Source: Acidimicrobiaceae bacterium (lineage in GTDB: Bacteria > Actinomycetota > Acidimicrobiia > Acidimicrobiales > Ilumatobacteraceae). From it: a stretch of DNA of 7,192 nucleotides. The position numbers and the translations under genes are program-made. The notes below the pieces were generated by a model. The model saw only the letters and a list, made by a program, of their open reading frames with translations. It searched no databases and had not been told where the DNA came from. The DNA lies in the NCBI GenBank assembly GCA_947490975.1, contig CANLHV010000060.1, positions 1-7,192 on the forward strand, read 5' to 3'. Below, one piece after another: positions 4,560-7,192 of this stretch (position 1 is its first letter; every line of letters begins with the position of its first letter).

Positions 4560-6527
4560 ATGGCTGTAACCAAAGCGAAACCAGCGTCTGGAAAGAGCGG
4601 TTCAGCGACTTACGCAGCCAAAGATATTCAGGTTCTCGAGGGTCTTGATCCGGTTCGCAAACGACCGGGCATGTACATCGGTTCAACCGGTTTAAATGGC
4701 CTACATCACCTCATTTGGGAGGTTGTAGACAACTCAGTCGACGAAGCAATGGCGGGGTTTTGCACCAAAATCACGATTACTTTGCACGAAGACGGCTCGT
4801 GCCAAGTGCAAGACAACGGACGCGGCATTCCGGTTGACCCTTACCCTTCTGGCCCACATAAAGGCAAGAGTGCGCTCGAAGTTGTTCTAACGGTTTTGCA
4901 CGCCGGCGGAAAATTCGGCGGTGATGGTTACAAAGTTTCTGGCGGCTTGCACGGCGTAGGCGTAAGCGTTGTCAATGCGTTGTCAAAAAAATTGGTTGCA
5001 GAAATTGATCGTGATGGCACAAGGTTCAAACAAGAGTTTGTCGACGGCGGCAAACCGAAATCGAAAATCCAAAAAATTGGTGCGTCATCGTCAAAGACAA
5101 ACGGAACATCAATTACTTTTTTTCCTGACCCAGAAATATTCGCCTCCGAAGGCGTCGAGTTTGTTGCTCGCACGGTTCTTGAACGTTTGCAAACGATTGC
5201 GTTTTTGAACCGAGATCTTGAAGTTGTCTTTGAAGACAAACGCGCTAACAAAAAAGACAAAGTTACTTATCAATACAAAGGTGGCATTGTCGATTTCGTA
5301 AAGCACCTAAATGTTTCGCGCGAATCATTGTTCAACAAAGTGGCTTATTACGAAGCCAGTGAGTCTGACCAGACCCTTGAAATCGCACTGCAATGGAACA
5401 CCGGCTATTACGAGGGTATTTACGGCTACGCCAACGGCATCTCAACGATCGAAGGTGGCATGCACGTTGAGGGCTTTAAAACTGCCCTTACATCTGTTGT
5501 TAATAAATATGCACGTTCTTCAGGTGGTCTCAAAGAAAAAGACGAAAACCTTCTCGGCGAAGATATTCGCGAGGGCTTGACCGCGATAGTTACGGTTAAA
5601 TTGCGCGACCCACAATTTGAGGGTCAAACCAAAGCAAAACTCGGCAACGTTTCGATTAGGTCGTTTGTTCAAAAAGAAACGAATACCAAACTCGAAGAGT
5701 GGATGCTCGAAAACCCGACCGAGGCAAATCGAATTATTAAAAAAGCTGTCGCTGCTGCTCAAGCCCGCATTGCTGCAAAAAATGCACGCAATGCAGTGCG
5801 ACGAAAGACCGCGCTTAGTGGCGCGGGCATGCCCGACAAACTTAAAGATTGTCAAAGTGGCAATCCAGCCGAGAGTGAGTTGTTTATCGTCGAGGGTGAT
5901 TCGGCGGGCGGCACTGCGGTTGACGCGCGAGACCCGCGCACTCAGGCGATCTTGCCAATCCGCGGAAAAATTCTAAATGTTGAACGTGCTCGTCTCGACA
6001 AAATGTTGAAAAACACCGAAGTACAAGCGTTGATCACAGCGATTGGTGGCGGTGTTGGCAACGACGAGTTTTCTGCTGAAAAAGCCCGCTACCACAAGGT
6101 GATTATCTTGGCTGACGCTGATGTAGACGGCAGCCATATTCGCACTTTGTTGTTGACTTTCTTCTATCGACAAATGCGTCCGATGGTCGAAAGCGGCTTT
6201 ATCTATATTGCTCAACCACCTCTGTTCTCAACTGAAGTAGGCAAAGAAAAAACATATCTAAAAGACGAATCTGCCAAAGAAAAGTTTTTGGCGGCCAACC
6301 CCAACCACAAAAAAGAGTTTCAACGTCTTAAGGGTTTGGGTGAAATGGACTGGCAAGAACTTCGTGGCACGACAATGGACGCAACCACCCGCACTTTGTT
6401 GCAAGTCAATGTTGAAGAAGCAGCTGAAGCCGAAAACATAATGAGCGTGTTGATGGGCGATGATGTTGAGAGTCGCAAAGCTTTTATCCAAAAAAATGCA
6501 CGTGATGTGCGCAATCTCGACTTCTAA
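4560..6527 (+). CDS. gyrB: DNA gyrase subunit B
   Basis: GyrB is the ATPase subunit of DNA gyrase, the type IIA topoisomerase that introduces negative supercoils. The 655-residue product is complete. A Lys/Ala/Ser-rich tail (1-16) precedes the GHKL ATPase domain: E54 (catalytic base), N58, DNGRGIP (85-91), HAGGKF (114-119) and GLHGVG (129-134). R151 matches the E. coli residue R136 where coumarin resistance arises, and it is intact. The TOPRIM domain has EGDSAGG (E445) and DADVDGSH (D519, D521, D523), which bind the catalytic metals, then the C-terminal LKGLGEMDWQEL motif. The roughly 170-residue insertion of proteobacterial GyrB is absent, as in actinobacteria and firmicutes. gyrA starts 27 bp after the stop, so the two are probably one operon. 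Confidence 0.98.
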   Translation: MAVTKAKPASGKSGSATYAAKDIQVLEGLDPVRKRPGMYIGSTGLNGLHHLIWEVVDNSVDEAMAGFCTKITITLHEDGSCQVQDNGRGIPVDPYPSGPHKGKSALEVVLTVLHAGGKFGGDGYKVSGGLHGVGVSVVNALSKKLVAEIDRDGTRFKQEFVDGGKPKSKIQKIGASSSKTNGTSITFFPDPEIFASEGVEFVARTVLERLQTIAFLNRDLEVVFEDKRANKKDKVTYQYKGGIVDFVKHLNVSRESLFNKVAYYEASESDQTLEIALQWNTGYYEGIYGYANGISTIEGGMHVEGFKTALTSVVNKYARSSGGLKEKDENLLGEDIREGLTAIVTVKLRDPQFEGQTKAKLGNVSIRSFVQKETNTKLEEWMLENPTEANRIIKKAVAAAQARIAAKNARNAVRRKTALSGAGMPDKLKDCQSGNPAESELFIVEGDSAGGTAVDARDPRTQAILPIRGKILNVERARLDKMLKNTEVQALITAIGGGVGNDEFSAEKARYHKVIILADADVDGSHIRTLLLTFFYRQMRPMVESGFIYIAQPPLFSTEVGKEKTYLKDESAKEKFLAANPNHKKEFQRLKGLGEMDWQELRGTTMDATTRTLLQVNVEEAAEAENIMSVLMGDDVESRKAFIQKNARDVRNLDF

Positions 6528-6540
6528 AGAATCAGCGATT

Positions 6541-6544
6541 AGGA
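6541..6544 (+). promoter_or_regulatory. ribosome-binding site of gyrA
   Basis: AGGA lies ten bases before the ATG at 6555, a moderate Shine-Dalgarno at a slightly long distance. An in-frame TAG (6540-6542) overlaps it and rules out an earlier start. Confidence 0.6.
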
Positions 6545-6554
6545 AACCACGACT

Positions 6555-7192
6555 ATGGCGGCCAAAAAACCAGCGAAGAAGTTAAGTAAAAAGTCAACGC
6601 CTAAAGCGTCGTCGGCGAAAAATACTGGCGCCGCGCAATTACCTCTTGCACCAAACGAAGGCATTCAGCCCGTGCAACTTCAAGACGAAATGGAAAGATC
6701 ATTTATCGACTATGCAATGTCGGTAATTATGTCGCGGGCGTTGCCCGACGTTCGTGACGGCTTAAAGCCAGTGCACCGCCGAATTATCTGGGACATGCAT
6801 CAACAAGGTTTCAGGCCAGACCGACCTTTTGTTAAGTGTGCACGTGTCACCGGTGACACCATGGCGCGCTATCACCCGCACGGCGACGGTGCAATTTACG
6901 ACGCTCTCGTGCGCATGGCCCAGCCGTTTTCGCTACGTCACCCGTTGATTGACTTTCACGGCAACTACGGGTCACCCGACTTTGGTCCGGCCGCGAGTCG
7001 TTATACCGAGTCGCGGTTGCATCCGTTGGCAATGCAATTGCTTGCCGACATCGACGAAGACACTGTTGATTTAATTTCAAATTACGACGGCACATCTGAA
7101 GAACCATCGGTGTTGCCGGCACGGTTTCCGAACTTGTTGGTCAACGGTTCACAAGGCATCGCCGTCGGCATGGCGACGAGCATTCCACCACA
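6555..7192 (+). CDS. gyrA: DNA gyrase subunit A, 5' part (cut by window end)
   Basis: GyrA is the gyrase subunit that cuts and rejoins DNA. About 212 residues are visible of a protein that is normally over 800; the frame is open to the window edge. An extra basic Lys/Ala/Ser tail (about 1-35) precedes the family start at QPVQLQDEMERSFIDYAMS. PDVRDGLKPVHRR (64-76) and ARYHPHGDGAIYD (104-116) form the winged-helix region. The catalytic tyrosine is Y150, preceded by R149 (E. coli R121-Y122), in AASRYTE. LLVNGSQGIAVGMAT lies near the right edge. Two things are unusual: G112 stands at the quinolone-determining position (Ser83 in E. coli, Ala90 in M. tuberculosis), and S148 replaces the usual methionine before Arg-Tyr. 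Asp116 (E. coli D87) is kept. Confidence 0.97.
   Translation, partial: MAAKKPAKKLSKKSTPKASSAKNTGAAQLPLAPNEGIQPVQLQDEMERSFIDYAMSVIMSRALPDVRDGLKPVHRRIIWDMHQQGFRPDRPFVKCARVTGDTMARYHPHGDGAIYDALVRMAQPFSLRHPLIDFHGNYGSPDFGPAASRYTESRLHPLAMQLLADIDEDTVDLISNYDGTSEEPSVLPARFPNLLVNGSQGIAVGMATSIPP

Noticed and set aside
5141..5280. Possible change in the coumarin-binding residue of GyrB
   Set aside because: On careful alignment E. coli Arg136 corresponds to R151 in GyrB here, which is conserved, so there is no sign of natural coumarin resistance.
6847..7122. Minus-strand 91-codon frame near the right edge
   Set aside because: It is antisense to the highly conserved gyrA catalytic region and has no recognisable motif.
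1..7192. CRISPR array, insertion sequence, tRNA or rRNA gene, phage or defence genes
   Set aside because: No repeat-spacer pattern, transposase motif, terminal inverted repeats or tRNA-like folds were seen; all long coding stretches belong to the core replication genes.

Overview
The window is a bacterial chromosomal replication-origin locus with six genes, all on the + strand: dnaA, dnaN, recF, a DUF721/DciA-family gene, gyrB and the 5' part of gyrA, which runs off the right edge. The gene order, a DUF721 gene between recF and gyrB, a DnaA with a short linker domain, a 655-residue GyrB without the long proteobacterial insertion, and the wording of GyrA around its active site suggest an actinobacterium of roughly 50% GC (judged by eye). 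A member of the Acidimicrobiia (freshwater or marine Ilumatobacter-like lineages) is my best guess. The lineage is inferred from remembered family patterns, not from a search.

Layout. Bases 1-158 are the dnaA upstream region, with one good and one weak DnaA box, both reverse-oriented. dnaA (159-1610) is followed by a 264-bp gap (1611-1874) that has the hallmarks of oriC: a cluster of DnaA boxes, a box-GGCC-TTA-triplet module resembling the basal unwinding element known from Bacillus subtilis, and an AT-rich unwinding stretch ending before dnaN (1875-2972). recF (3016-4119) and the DUF721 gene (4139-4489) follow with short gaps and no visible Shine-Dalgarno. A 70-bp gap then leads to gyrB (4560-6527) and gyrA (6555 onward), each with a Shine-Dalgarno.

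How the genes work together. DnaA binds the boxes and melts oriC. The DUF721 protein is a candidate partner of the replicative helicase. DnaN is the sliding clamp for the polymerase. RecF helps load RecA at gaps behind damaged forks. GyrA and GyrB form gyrase, which relieves the positive supercoils made by replication.

I found no exotic or clearly undescribed system, mobile element, CRISPR array or RNA gene. The signals most worth a second look are the fine structure of oriC, a stop codon in frame just upstream of all six start codons, and unusual residues in the GyrA active-site and quinolone-pocket region.
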